From Cohnella hashimotonis (GTDB taxonomy: Bacteria; Bacillota; Bacilli; Paenibacillales; Paenibacillaceae), in contig NZ_JAGRPV010000001.1 in assembly GCF_030014955.1 (NCBI RefSeq), positions 3,224,001-3,288,000 of the forward strand: 64,000 nt of DNA. Reading direction: 5' to 3'. The number at the start of each line of letters is the position of its first letter. Positions within the stretch are counted from its first letter, which is position 1. The translations under genes were made by a program, and so were the position numbers. The notes beneath the pieces were generated by a model. That model had not been told where the DNA came from. It made no database searches and worked only from the letters and a program-made list of their open reading frames with translations. Shown in pieces: positions 28,803 through 37,647 of the stretch.

Positions 28803-29060
28803 TTGTATCAACAATGGTCCAATCCGCAAGTAAGCCCGGCTCAGGTCGGTCCTGGAGAAATTAAAACCGTATCTTCGATCGATCCCTACGTTGTTGAAGC
28901 GCTTCGCAAACTAACTGGCCGATGCGTCTTGCTCGAGACGACCAGGGGCGGGATTGAAGGAACGATTGTCGACGTAAAGCCGGACCACGTGCTGCTTCAG
29001 CTCCATAGCCGGCAAGCGTGCGTCCGAATCGCCGAGATTGTGTGGACGATGCCCCTATAA
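28803..29060 (+). CDS. DUF2642 protein (YuzF-like)
   Basis: An 85-residue protein whose second half has the Sm/LSm-like DUF2642 pattern: 'VSSIDPYVVEALRKLTGRCVLLETTRGGIEGTIVDVKPDHVLLQLHSRQACVRIAEIVWTMP'. Bacillus YuzF and spore-associated relatives share this. Its role is not established; the family is largely limited to endospore formers. The TTG start at 28803 is supported by GAGGAG 9 bases upstream. The N-terminal 20 residues are Gln/Pro-rich and variable. Confidence 0.85.
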   Translation: MYQQWSNPQVSPAQVGPGEIKTVSSIDPYVVEALRKLTGRCVLLETTRGGIEGTIVDVKPDHVLLQLHSRQACVRIAEIVWTMPL

Positions 29061-29109
29061 CAACCGTCAACCAGCGCTCGCAGTCAATCCTGACTGCCTA
29101 GAAGCAAAA

Positions 29110-29134
29110 AGGCCGCCGATAGGGCCGGCGGCCT
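29110..29134 (-). terminator. Minus-strand terminator-like hairpin
   Basis: AGGCCGCCG and CGGCGGCCT form a perfect 9-bp stem, with TTTTTGC following only on the minus strand. It lies downstream of DUF2642 (plus strand) but points the other way, so it would end a minus-strand transcript reading beyond the VOC gene terminator at 29321. Confidence 0.65.
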
Positions 29135-29320
29135 GATGGCTACATACGATCGTTCCACGTCTGTCTTATGCGAACAAACAATTGCGCTGCCGCGCTTTAG
29201 CTTGCAGGCGTCGCAGTCGACTGTCCGGCAGCATCGCTTCCTTGCTGCGTATTCATGGATTTCAAAAAGTCCGTCAATTCAAAACCGCCTGATACGATGT
29301 GGTTCACGACAAAACGAAAA

Positions 29321-29345
29321 CGGCAGCCGGTTGACCCGGCTGCCG
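29321..29345 (-). terminator. Terminator of the VOC-family gene
   Basis: On the minus strand CGGCAGCCGG, a 5-base loop and CCGGCTGCCG are followed by TTTTCGTTTT, starting 7 bases after the stop codon at 29353. Confidence 0.88.
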
Positions 29346-29352
29346 TGCGCAA

Positions 29353-29700
29353 TTATTTTTCCCAAAGCTCGATGAGCCGGCCTTCCGGATCTTTAATCCA
29401 AATAAATTGTCCAAATTCGGAGCTCTCTTTTTCCTTTGCGAGCGGCACGCCGATTCGGCCCAGATGCGCAATTGTCTCGTCAATGGATTCGACTTGAAAA
29501 TTCAACATCGCTTGCTGATCCGCGGGAAAGTATTCGTCGTCCTCTTTAAAGAAGGAAAAGGCCGTCTCATTGTCGACTTGAGGCTTAATTACGGTCCCGT
29601 TCCAGTCGTTGAATTCAAGTTTTAACGCTTCGCTATACCACTTTTTAACGGCTTCCGGGTTTTTCGTTCTCCAAAAGATGCCGCCGAATCCCTTAATCAT
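29353..29700 (-). CDS. VOC-family (glyoxalase/bleomycin-resistance-like) protein
   Basis: A 115-residue single-module vicinal oxygen chelate protein, expected to act as a dimer. It opens 'GFGGIFWRTKNPEAVKKWYSEALKLEF' and closes 'GQFIWIKDPEGRLIELWEK', the latter with the metal-ligand Glu in I-E-L-W. Such proteins isomerise, cleave or sequester small molecules; this one is closest in form to the generic small VOC proteins of Bacillota. AGAGGAG precedes the ATG at 29700; a strong terminator follows. Confidence 0.88.
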   Translation of the reverse strand: MIKGFGGIFWRTKNPEAVKKWYSEALKLEFNDWNGTVIKPQVDNETAFSFFKEDDEYFPADQQAMLNFQVESIDETIAHLGRIGVPLAKEKESSEFGQFIWIKDPEGRLIELWEK

Positions 29701-29849
29701 GATAACAGCTCCTCTATCGTCTTATATCGGTTCATCCGGTTTACAATAAGTATTCGAGCCTCTATTTTCACTTCCTTTTTTACGCACGGAATAAATATTT
29801 TCGGGCAACGCCGGCACGCTTGCCGCGTGCGCCGTCTGCCGAAATAAAA

Positions 29850-29872
29850 CGCCGCCGAACTCATCGGCGGCG
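29850..29872 (-). terminator. Terminator of the 646-residue protein gene
   Basis: CGCCGCCGA, a 5-base loop and TCGGCGGCG form a perfect 9-bp stem followed on the minus strand by TTTTATTTC, 18 bases after the stop at 29891. Confidence 0.85.
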
Positions 29873-29890
29873 TCCTGCTGCGATCGCGAT

Positions 29891-31831
29891 TCAATTCGGT
29901 TGCGAGAGCGGATTGCTCGGATTTTCCACCATAACTCCGATTTCGCAAAAATCGAAGCTTCCGCCGGAGGACTCCAGTTCGACCCTGAGATGATAAAATC
30001 CGTTGTGAAAACGAAGCGTATCGAGGTACAGCGGCTCAGGCACGGTTACCCCCTCGTACATCACCTTGCTGCCGAATCTAAAGGTAAACCGTTTGATGGA
30101 TTCCCCTTCCGGCACGCCGGCGTCCACATCGATTTTTAGAACATTGTTCACCTTCTGGCGATCTTTGATCCCGCGCATGTTGACGGCACACTTGGGGGCC
30201 GGTGCCACATAGACGCCGTCGATCCAGAGCTGTCCGTTTTTGCGTTCCTGCCGTCCTTCCGCCGGCGCGACAACCAGAATGACCGCACCCTCGGCGGGCA
30301 CGGCGAACTTCGCGGTACCGGTCACTGATTTCGCCAGGAATCGGCCGCTCACCGTATCGTAAAGATCGACCTTTTCCAGACCGAGCCCGTCGATCTCGAC
30401 CGTTTGCTCCGAGCCGAACGGGTTGTAATACAAGTAGGTCGGATAAGCTTCTTTATGAAAGTAGTCCGTCTTCAGGCAATCGATTTGCAGAATGCCCTCG
30501 ACATTCGTCTTTTCGATCAACGCGCCCATGAAGCCGACATGGCTGCCGCTATAGATTGAAAAGTCGAGCGGCCCCCATCCGATGACGGTGGCGTCGCCGC
30601 TCGCATAAGGGGTCTTTTCCTCATATTCCTTGCGGATACCTTCGTACGGGAGCGCATGTTCAGGATCGCCGTCCCAGTCTGCGCCGGACTGCTTGTCCGC
30701 AGGCAGTCCGTCTGCATAAAACAAGCGGGATTGGTTGGCAACATTCAGCATCCACTTGCCGATGGAGCGCGCGTAGCGCGAATCGTACCGCAGAAACGGC
30801 GCAAGCGTGCTGAACAGGAAAAATCCGTTCATGACGAAAATGTAGCCGCCGAAATCCTTGAGATTGCCTACCAGGCCGTGCATATCGTAATTTCCCCATC
30901 GCTCCGTGCACATGCCCCAATCCGGACGAATCTCCACGCCGCCGTCGAAGATCCAGTTGATGTATTTGGTCACGTCGTGGCTGGTTCCGTGCTCCGCTTC
31001 CATACGGGCAGCCAGGTACGGGGAATAATACATCAGGAGTTCGTAATAGGGGCTGTCCTCCTGATCGTCCAAGAAGTCCAGACAACGCTGGGCCGTGTCA
31101 AAATAGATCTGGTCGCCGAACCGCAGGTAAGCCAAATACATGAGCATCGCGACGCCGGAAGCCGCGTCAGGCTCCTTCCATTTGCCGTTATCGACCGGTT
31201 CCATATTTTTGAAATCGAAGGAAGTGTAATTGAAATTGAGGCGACCGTCGCGGTCGGTCATGATCTTCACGGCTTCGACCCAACGGTCCGCGGACGAACG
31301 CACGCGCGCCTCCATGTCAGCCTCGTTCGGATAAAAGTATGCCAATATGGCGTACAAAACGTTAGCCTGAATCTCATACCAGAACGTGTCGCCGCTCGGT
31401 ATGGCGGGATACCAGACGAATACCCCTTCGTCTTTCCGGTAAAAGGTCTGCAGCATTTTCACGTAATTGTTGCCGTCCTGGTTACTCTTGTCGATGCCGA
31501 CCAGCGTAGCCCCGAGTACGGAAGCCATGACGGTTATCGCCTCCTGGGAGCCGTTGCTGCCCTGATCCGACTTGCCGACATAGGAAAACAGACCGAACGT
31601 ATCCTCTTCCATGTTGTAATGCGTCCTGTCCCGCCAGATGACGGGAAGATATTCGCCTTTGCGGTCGAAGTCGAAAACGAAACGGTCGAAGGCTTTCGCT
31701 TTATCCCGCCAGTCCCTGATCTCAAACGGCTTGGGGACCGTCGGCATGGATTGGACCAGATGGAGATTTTTCTGAGGCGAAGGCGTTGCCTTCGTTTGCT
31801 CCGTCTTATGCATCGGTAGTTGAGTGGCCAT
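29891..31831 (-). CDS. Large cytosolic protein, probable six-hairpin glycosidase fold
   Basis: A 646-residue protein without a signal peptide. Residues ~35-420 are helical and aromatic-rich with repeated W/Y/F-D/G segments ('DTFWYEIQANVLYAILAYFYPNE', 'PDAASGVAMLMYLAYLRFGDQIYFDTAQRCLDFL', 'ELLMYYSPYLAARMEAEHG', 'MHGLVGNLKDFGGYIFVMNGFFLFSTLAPFLRYD'), as expected for an (alpha/alpha)6 toroid, and the C-terminal ~200 residues are beta-rich ('YYNPFGSEQTVEIDGLGLEKVDLYDTVSGRFL'). I infer a carbohydrate-active enzyme acting on an imported sugar, but assign no family. It is a single gene with GGAGG start and its own terminator. Confidence 0.7.
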   Translation of the reverse strand: MATQLPMHKTEQTKATPSPQKNLHLVQSMPTVPKPFEIRDWRDKAKAFDRFVFDFDRKGEYLPVIWRDRTHYNMEEDTFGLFSYVGKSDQGSNGSQEAITVMASVLGATLVGIDKSNQDGNNYVKMLQTFYRKDEGVFVWYPAIPSGDTFWYEIQANVLYAILAYFYPNEADMEARVRSSADRWVEAVKIMTDRDGRLNFNYTSFDFKNMEPVDNGKWKEPDAASGVAMLMYLAYLRFGDQIYFDTAQRCLDFLDDQEDSPYYELLMYYSPYLAARMEAEHGTSHDVTKYINWIFDGGVEIRPDWGMCTERWGNYDMHGLVGNLKDFGGYIFVMNGFFLFSTLAPFLRYDSRYARSIGKWMLNVANQSRLFYADGLPADKQSGADWDGDPEHALPYEGIRKEYEEKTPYASGDATVIGWGPLDFSIYSGSHVGFMGALIEKTNVEGILQIDCLKTDYFHKEAYPTYLYYNPFGSEQTVEIDGLGLEKVDLYDTVSGRFLAKSVTGTAKFAVPAEGAVILVVAPAEGRQERKNGQLWIDGVYVAPAPKCAVNMRGIKDRQKVNNVLKIDVDAGVPEGESIKRFTFRFGSKVMYEGVTVPEPLYLDTLRFHNGFYHLRVELESSGGSFDFCEIGVMVENPSNPLSQPN

Positions 31832-31924
31832 CCAAAATCGCCTCCTGTGGACAGTGGTTGCCGCAAGAGTCTATTACCCTGACCGATCGGAAAATAAAAA
31901 CGAATTCCTTTCGCTGCCGACGAT

Positions 31925-32230
31925 TCAACCTGTCCGTTGCTTACGCCTGCGAAGCAGCGAAGCTATCAGCGAAGTCGTAACGCCAAGGGAAAACAGCAGG
32001 AGCACGACAAACAGGACGAAGCCGATAAACGGAATATTCAACATGGAAATCAACAGGAATGCGCCTGTACCGGCTTTTACCCAATCGGCGCTGTCGGCGG
32101 TCGGGCGAATTTGCTCGGCTATGATTTGACTGACGATCGTTACGCCAATGGCCAGCGCGACCAAGACGAATATCGCAACAATGAGTATAAACGGAATGCC
32201 CACAACTTCGCGAATGCTCGAATTGTTCAT
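31925..32230 (-). CDS. Small two-helix membrane protein
   Basis: A frame ending at 31925 encodes two long hydrophobic helices ('VGIPFILIVAIFVLVALAIGVTIVSQIIAEQI' and 'AFLLISMLNIPFIGFVLFVVLLLFSLGVTTSLIASLL') and a basic tail RRRKQRTG. I start it at the ATG at 32230 (MNNSSIREVV, 101 residues), although its ribosome binding site is weak; an upstream ATG at 32284 has no better one. It is divergent from the gerA operon by about 120 bases. No family recognised; it could be a small membrane stress or spore protein. Confidence 0.55.
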   Translation of the reverse strand: MNNSSIREVVGIPFILIVAIFVLVALAIGVTIVSQIIAEQIRPTADSADWVKAGTGAFLLISMLNIPFIGFVLFVVLLLFSLGVTTSLIASLLRRRKQRTG

Positions 32231-32348
32231 TGCATTCGCAAATAAATTTTTCCAATGCTGCCCGTGCCATGCGAGTAAAATCATGCAAACTTTGGCATAC
32301 TCCCTTTTACGTCCCAGACGAAAATCCCGTGCGGGAGGAGCTTCGCCG

Positions 32349-33980
32349 ATGTCATCCGTTCTGGCTTTTATCCCAAGCTGGAGTGTATTCGGACAGGCTT
32401 TGATCGTGCTTCTCGTTCCGATCCTGGCGAACCGCGTGCATCGGATCGCATTTTCGTTCGTGCGAAACGGCAAACATTCTGACATACAAGGCAACAAGCA
32501 TCCTGCTGCCTCCGAACCGGCGGAAACTCGAAGATTCAGCGGAGACTATCAGGCCGATCTCAGTGCCATTCTCGCTTCCATAGGCGATAGCTGCGATGTG
32601 CGATCCAGATCGTTCTTGATGTCGATGACCGATCGTCAAGCTACGCTGTTCTGGGTAGACGGCATGCAGAACGACCGGGTATTGAACCTGCAGATCATGC
32701 AGTTCCTCATGTTCGAAGCCGCTGCGGACGACCTGTCGAGTCCGAGCAAGCTTGGCGACGCGCTTCCTTTCCATTGCCTGGTCGAGTCTACCGATATGAA
32801 CAGCTTCAACCGGTCCGTTCTGTTTGGACATGCCGGTCTGCTCATTGAAGGGGCGAAGCATGGCTTGCTGATCGAGTGGCCGGAAGGCGCGAATCGCGCC
32901 GTTGAAGAGCCTGTGTCCGAGGCTTTGCTTCGCGGCCCGCGGCTCGGATTTACTGAAGTGCTCAGCGAGAATACGTCCTTGCTGCGAAGGCAAGGCTTTA
33001 GCGACCAGCTGGAGATGAAAAGCTACAGAATCGGCTCAACGTTAAAAAAGGACCTCGTCGTTGCTTATTTCAAGAACATCGTCAACATGGATTTGCTCAA
33101 GGAGGTTCAAGCGCGCGTCGCCAAGCTGGACTATGACTTTTTCGGCGAGTCCGGCATTGTCGAACAGTTGATCGAAGACAACACCTTAAGTCCGTTCCAG
33201 CAAGTACAAAATACCGAACGTCCGGACCGGGTCATTCACGCGATGGTCGAGGGGCGGGTTGCCATTTTGCTGGACGGCACGCCGTTCGCTTTAATCGTCC
33301 CCGCTACCTTCAGCATGCTGCTCCAGTCCCCGGAGGATTATTACGAGCGCTGGCTGCCGAGCTCGGTTCTTCGCTTGCTGCGTTTTTTATCCGCTTTTAT
33401 GGCATTATTGGCGCCGGCGCTTTACATCTCGTTGATTTCCTTTCATCCGGGGTTGATTCCGACCGAGCTTGCGCTTTCCATTATCGAGACAAGGCAGGGC
33501 GTTCCGTTTCCTTCGCTGATCGAAGTGCTGATTCTGGAGATATCGCTTGAAATATTGCGGGAGGCGGGCATTCGGCTGCCTAAGCCGATCGGTCCTGCCA
33601 TGGGCATCGTCGGAGGCCTGATCATCGGAGACGCGGCCGTACAAGCGGGTATTGTAAGCCCCTTCCTGGTCATCGTCGTTGCCGTAACGGCCATATCCTC
33701 CTTTTCGATTCCAACTTACAGCGCGGGGATCACGCTTCGAATATTACGGTTCGTCGCCATGTTGTTCGCGGCTTTCCTCGGCATGTTCGGTACGATCCTT
33801 TTTTTCCTGCTGCTGTGCAGTCATCTCACGAAGCTCAAGAGCTTCGGCGTTCCCTATTTGACGCCGATATCCCCTTTCCGTCTCGGGGATTGGAAGGATC
33901 TGTTCATTCGGGCTCCCATTTCCGTGATGCGGCGAAGACCGGCAATGTTGAAAACGCAGAACGATAAACGCAGATCCTGA
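32349..33980 (+). CDS. Spore germination protein, GerA family (A subunit)
   Basis: A 543-residue GerA-type subunit of a nutrient germinant receptor in the spore inner membrane. N-terminal soluble region with the family segments 'YQADLSAILASIGDSCDVRSRSF' and 'LLKEVQARVAKLDYDFFGESGIVEQLIEDNTLSPFQQVQNTERPDRVIHAMVEGRVAILLDGTPFALIVPATF', then ~5 helices with 'ISFHPGLIPTELALSIIETRQGVPFPSLIEVLILEISLEILREAGIRLPKPIGPAMGIVGGLIIGDAAV'. An extra hydrophobic N-terminal segment (~5-25) precedes the domain. Start ATG at 32349 behind GGGAGGAG. First gene of the operon; germinant unknown. Confidence 0.93.
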   Translation: MSSVLAFIPSWSVFGQALIVLLVPILANRVHRIAFSFVRNGKHSDIQGNKHPAASEPAETRRFSGDYQADLSAILASIGDSCDVRSRSFLMSMTDRQATLFWVDGMQNDRVLNLQIMQFLMFEAAADDLSSPSKLGDALPFHCLVESTDMNSFNRSVLFGHAGLLIEGAKHGLLIEWPEGANRAVEEPVSEALLRGPRLGFTEVLSENTSLLRRQGFSDQLEMKSYRIGSTLKKDLVVAYFKNIVNMDLLKEVQARVAKLDYDFFGESGIVEQLIEDNTLSPFQQVQNTERPDRVIHAMVEGRVAILLDGTPFALIVPATFSMLLQSPEDYYERWLPSSVLRLLRFLSAFMALLAPALYISLISFHPGLIPTELALSIIETRQGVPFPSLIEVLILEISLEILREAGIRLPKPIGPAMGIVGGLIIGDAAVQAGIVSPFLVIVVAVTAISSFSIPTYSAGITLRILRFVAMLFAAFLGMFGTILFFLLLCSHLTKLKSFGVPYLTPISPFRLGDWKDLFIRAPISVMRRRPAMLKTQNDKRRS

Positions 33981-34002
33981 CTGCGGAGAAGGAGGACCCG
34001 CC

Positions 34003-35106
34003 GTGTTCGAACGCACCGACGATAAAATCACCAACTCGCAAGCGGTTGTCTTTCTGACCAATACCGTACTTGGAGCCGGAATTCTTACCATGCCCAGCGG
34101 CATTACGCAAGCCATGAAAACGCCCGACTCCTGGCTGACCATCCTCATCGGAGGCATCGTCGTCATGCTGGCTATTTTTCTGATGGTCAAGCTGTGCCAG
34201 CAGTTCCCGGGTCAGACGGTTTTTCAATACGCCGCAAGGATCGTCGGCAAGCTGCCGGCCGGCTTGCTAAGCTTGATGCTCATCGTGTATTTTCTCACGA
34301 TCGCAGGCTTCGAGATCCGGTCTCTTGCCGAAGTCACTTTGTTTTTTCTGCTGGAAGGCACGCCCATGTGGGCAGTCGTTATGCCCTTTATATGGGTGGG
34401 AACCTATCTTGTAACCGGGGGTATCAATGCCATCGCCCGGGTTTACCAAGTCGTCTTTCCCATTACGATTTTCGTTCTCCTCGTCTCTTTTGGGGTCAGC
34501 TTCCGGCTTTTCGATATCGACAATCTTCGTCCTGTGCTAGGCAACGGCATCGTGCCTGTCTTGCGCGGATTAAAGTCCTCCATATTGGTCTTTACCGGCT
34601 GCGAGGTCGTGATGACGCTGGTTGCCTTTATGCAATATCCGAAGCAAGCGGTAAAGACGATGCTAGGCGGAATCGCGATCCCGTTCAGCCTTTATTTACT
34701 GACCCTCGTTTTTGTCATCGGCGGTTTGTCTATCGATAGCGTCATTACCAGCGCTTGGCCGACGATCGACTTGATACGAAGCTTTGAAGTGACGGGCTTT
34801 TTCGTAGAGCGGCTTGAATTTCCGCTGATGGTCGTCTGGCTGATGCAGATGTTTTGCAATTTTTGCAGCTTTTTCTTTCAATCCTCGCTCGGGATTTCGC
34901 AGCTCTTCAAGCTCTCCTACCCCGCCGTGATCTTCGGTTTGGTTCCGGTAATCTTTCTTGCTGCGATGATTCCTAAAACCCTGAATGACTTATTCGCGCT
35001 CGGCGATACAATCGGGACCACAGGGCTCTGGCTGTTCGGGCTGCTGCCCGTGTTGCTGTCGATCGTCTGGCTGATCCGGACGAAAGGATTGAAGCAGCAT
35101 GTTTAA
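34003..35106 (+). CDS. Spore germination permease, GerB family (B subunit)
   Basis: A 367-residue membrane protein of the GerB/spore-permease family (APC superfamily) with ten predicted helices; it opens 'KITNSQAVVFLTNTVLGAGILTMPSGI' and contains 'FEVTGFFVERLEFPLMVVWLMQMFCNFCSFFFQSSLG'. It is the germinant-binding subunit in characterised GerA-type receptors. GTG start at 34003 with GGAGAAGGAGG. It follows gerA by 22 bases and overlaps gerC by 8 bases. Confidence 0.93.
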   Translation: MFERTDDKITNSQAVVFLTNTVLGAGILTMPSGITQAMKTPDSWLTILIGGIVVMLAIFLMVKLCQQFPGQTVFQYAARIVGKLPAGLLSLMLIVYFLTIAGFEIRSLAEVTLFFLLEGTPMWAVVMPFIWVGTYLVTGGINAIARVYQVVFPITIFVLLVSFGVSFRLFDIDNLRPVLGNGIVPVLRGLKSSILVFTGCEVVMTLVAFMQYPKQAVKTMLGGIAIPFSLYLLTLVFVIGGLSIDSVITSAWPTIDLIRSFEVTGFFVERLEFPLMVVWLMQMFCNFCSFFFQSSLGISQLFKLSYPAVIFGLVPVIFLAAMIPKTLNDLFALGDTIGTTGLWLFGLLPVLLSIVWLIRTKGLKQHV

Positions 35107-36295
35107 GACTTTGCTTCGCTTGCTCCCGCTTCTTCTCCTGGCCGGCCTGCTGTCAGGCTGCTGGAGCAGCAAAGAAATCGAGAAGCTGGCCGTATACAGC
35201 GGATTGGCGCTGGATGTCGGCGTGCCGGCTCCAGTGGAGAAGGATTTCGAGGAACAGGGGGCAAATTTTACCGCAAACCATAAGGTCATGGCTACCGTCC
35301 AGATCGTTCCGGTGAAATCTGCGAGTGCTCAGCAAGACAATAAACAAAAAGCGACGCAGCACGCCTATCAAAATGTTTCCGGGAGCGGCGACTCCATCTT
35401 CGAAATTTTCCGCCAATTCTCCATTCGCCTGGATCGGCCGATCATCGGACACCACCTCAAGGTCATCGTTATTTCCTCCGAACTGCTGAGGCGGCAGACG
35501 ATGGAACAGTTGATGGATTTCGTACTAAGAGACAACGACATTCGCCCCAGCACGATGGTGTTCGTCAGCCAAGGCGAAGCCAGGGAAACGATGGCCTCCG
35601 CCCAACCCAACGAAGTGCCCTCCTTGCATATCAAAGACATGCTTCACAATCGGTCGAGAACGAGTAAAGTATTGGAGCCGGTGACTTTATCCAAAATAGA
35701 TGCGTTAACCTATGCCAAACGCAGCTTCGTTTTGCAAAGCATCGTTGCCGGCGGAGGCGAGAGCGAATTTTCGGGAGCGGGCATTATCAAAGGCTCGTCC
35801 GGTCATTGGATCGGCCATTTAAATCAGGAAGACACGGAATGCCTGGCCTGGTTAACGCAATCGGGGACAAGCGGCGTTATCAAAGCTTACGATGAAAAAA
35901 ATGAGCCTCTTTCTTATGAAATCGAGTCCGTAAAAAGCAAAATCAAAACCGTTGCCGACAAAGACCGCATCCTGTTTAAAGTTTCCCTTTCTTTCCAAGG
36001 GCGGATCAGTGAAACATGGAGCGATCACAATGCGTCGACCTCCAATGCCCATGCCGAAAAGCTTGCTTCGATCGTTGAGGACAGGCTGGCTTCGATGATG
36101 CAGACGCTCTTGCATAAGCTGCAGTCTGAATTCAAAGCCGATGTAGCAGGCTTCGGGCGACGGCTGTCCATCCAACATCCCTCCGTCTGGAAGAAGGTGA
36201 AAAACGAATGGGACGACGTCTTTAGCCGGTCGCACGTTGAAATCAAATATGACGTAAAGGTCACAAACTTTGGTTCTATCGTAAGCACAGAATGA
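35099..36295 (+). CDS. Spore germination lipoprotein, GerC family (C subunit)
   Basis: A 398-residue lipoprotein with lipobox LLSGC (Cys20) followed by the family hallmark 'WSSKEIEKLAVYSGLALDVG', and the later GerC segments 'VSGSGDSIFEIFRQFSIRLDRPIIGHHLKVIVISSELLRR', 'DFVLRDNDIRPSTMVFVSQGEAR' and the C-terminal amphipathic domain. GerC anchors the receptor complex at the outer face of the inner spore membrane. The 8-base overlap with gerB implies translational coupling. It ends 28 bases before the convergent CobW gene. Confidence 0.93.
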   Translation: MFKTLLRLLPLLLLAGLLSGCWSSKEIEKLAVYSGLALDVGVPAPVEKDFEEQGANFTANHKVMATVQIVPVKSASAQQDNKQKATQHAYQNVSGSGDSIFEIFRQFSIRLDRPIIGHHLKVIVISSELLRRQTMEQLMDFVLRDNDIRPSTMVFVSQGEARETMASAQPNEVPSLHIKDMLHNRSRTSKVLEPVTLSKIDALTYAKRSFVLQSIVAGGGESEFSGAGIIKGSSGHWIGHLNQEDTECLAWLTQSGTSGVIKAYDEKNEPLSYEIESVKSKIKTVADKDRILFKVSLSFQGRISETWSDHNASTSNAHAEKLASIVEDRLASMMQTLLHKLQSEFKADVAGFGRRLSIQHPSVWKKVKNEWDDVFSRSHVEIKYDVKVTNFGSIVSTE

Positions 36296-36323
36296 CCGTC
36301 GGCGGAGATTGAAAACGTGCCGA

Positions 36324-37553
36324 TTAATGATGAAGCTGCTCCTCAAAAGGAAGGCTTGCAAGCTGCGGAAACGAATCCGGAAAGGTCGACCAATCCGCAT
36401 TCATCTCTTCCTCCGTCAACAAACACGAATCCAGTTCATCTGTCAGGCGCTTCCTGTCCAGGGAAAGACCGATGAGCACGATTTTATTCATCCGATCGCC
36501 GTGCGTCGGATCCCAATTTCCCGCAATCTCCGGATACTCCCTGAGTACCGCTTCCCTTTCCGGCCTGGCAATGGCAGCTATCCAGTAGCCGCCGGGTCCG
36601 AACTGGACGGAAGGCCCGGCTTGGCTCAAGGTTTGCGCCATATCGGGGCGCGTGGCCAGCCATACCATTCCTTTGGCACGCACAACCTCTTGCGGCCATT
36701 CGCTCATCCAATCCATAAGGCGGCCGGGATGAAAAGGCAATCTACGCTCGTACGCAAACGAAGAGATGCCGTATTCCTCCGTCTCCGGAACATGATGATC
36801 CTTGGCCATTTCCAGCATCCAACCCGCCGATTGGCTCGCTTGCTCAAAATCGAATAATCCCGTGTTCATAATGTCCGACGGATTTACGCGCCCGAACTCG
36901 GAACGAATAAATCTCGCGCGAGGTTGGAGGCTCCGAAGTACGCGTTCCAGACGATTAAGCGCCTCCGGACTTATGCGGTCGCATTTATTCAGAATGAGTA
37001 CGTCGCAAAATTCAATCTGGTCGATTAAAAGATCGACCACCTCGCGCCTGTCGTCGGGGCCGACATGCTGCTTGCGATCGGACAACGTGTCGCCGGAGGA
37101 ATAGTCGTTCCAGAAACGGTAAGCGTCGACAACGGTAACCATGCAGTCCAGCTTGCAAAATTTCGTCAAGTCCACGCCCAGCTCTTCATCGATATAGGTA
37201 AAGGTTTGAGCGACAGGGATGGGCTCCCCGACACCTGTGGATTCAATCAGTATGTAGTCAAAACGCTGTTCGAGGGCGAGCCGCTCGACCTCCTGCAATA
37301 AATCCTCGCGAAGCGTGCAGCATATGCAACCGTTGGACATCTCGACCAGCTTCTCGTCCGTTCGGGACAATCCGCCGCCCTGCTGGATCAGTTCGGCATC
37401 AATGTTGACTTCGCCAAGATCGTTGACGATAACCGCTACGCGAAGACCGTCCCGATTGTTCAGCACATGATTGAGAATCGTAGTCTTGCCTGCACCCAAG
37501 TAGCCGCTTAGGACAGTGACGGAGAGTTTGGGATGGGATGACGAGACGTTCAT
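36324..37553 (-). CDS. CobW/ZigA-type GTP-dependent zinc metallochaperone
   Basis: A 409-residue GTPase of the COG0523 family. Walker A 'GYLGAGKTT' (17-25), zinc motif CICC (Cys76, Cys78, Cys79), switch region '[15 protein letters not shown]' and guanine-specificity NKCD are intact; the C-terminal CobW_C domain begins around 290 ('[43 protein letters not shown]'). Such proteins deliver zinc to client enzymes under zinc starvation. Two Zur-box-like palindromes lie just upstream, which supports the zinc assignment over cobalt or nitrile hydratase roles. It is alone, without ribosomal-protein paralogues adjacent. GAGGAG precedes the ATG. Confidence 0.92.
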   Translation of the reverse strand: MNVSSSHPKLSVTVLSGYLGAGKTTILNHVLNNRDGLRVAVIVNDLGEVNIDAELIQQGGGLSRTDEKLVEMSNGCICCTLREDLLQEVERLALEQRFDYILIESTGVGEPIPVAQTFTYIDEELGVDLTKFCKLDCMVTVVDAYRFWNDYSSGDTLSDRKQHVGPDDRREVVDLLIDQIEFCDVLILNKCDRISPEALNRLERVLRSLQPRARFIRSEFGRVNPSDIMNTGLFDFEQASQSAGWMLEMAKDHHVPETEEYGISSFAYERRLPFHPGRLMDWMSEWPQEVVRAKGMVWLATRPDMAQTLSQAGPSVQFGPGGYWIAAIARPEREAVLREYPEIAGNWDPTHGDRMNKIVLIGLSLDRKRLTDELDSCLLTEEEMNADWSTFPDSFPQLASLPFEEQLHH

Positions 37554-37581
37554 TTTAATTCGCTCCTCTTATTCGTTTTAA

Positions 37582-37596
37582 TAGTAATTATTACGA
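37582..37596 (-). promoter_or_regulatory. Zur box (proximal)
   Basis: TAGTAATTATTACGA differs from the Bacillus Zur consensus TCGTAATnATTACGA at one position. It sits 29 bases upstream of the CobW start, where bound Zur would block transcription. Confidence 0.8.
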
Positions 37597-37632
37597 ATAT
37601 TGTAGCAGACGAAATACAGTTTGTGAATCAAA

Positions 37633-37647
37633 ATGTAATTATTACGC
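37633..37647 (-). promoter_or_regulatory. Zur-like box (distal)
   Basis: ATGTAATTATTACGC keeps the central GTAATTATTAC of the Zur consensus and lies 51 bases upstream of the first box, immediately next to the stop codon of the CBO0543 pseudogene. Tandem sites are known to sharpen Zur control. Confidence 0.6.

Noticed and set aside
29697..29948. 83-codon minus-strand frame upstream of the VOC gene
   Set aside because: It spans the terminator of the neighbouring gene, is Arg-rich and has no start site; considered noise.
30656..31819. 387-codon plus-strand frame
   Set aside because: Shadow of the 646-residue protein gene; composition and lack of a start site speak against coding.
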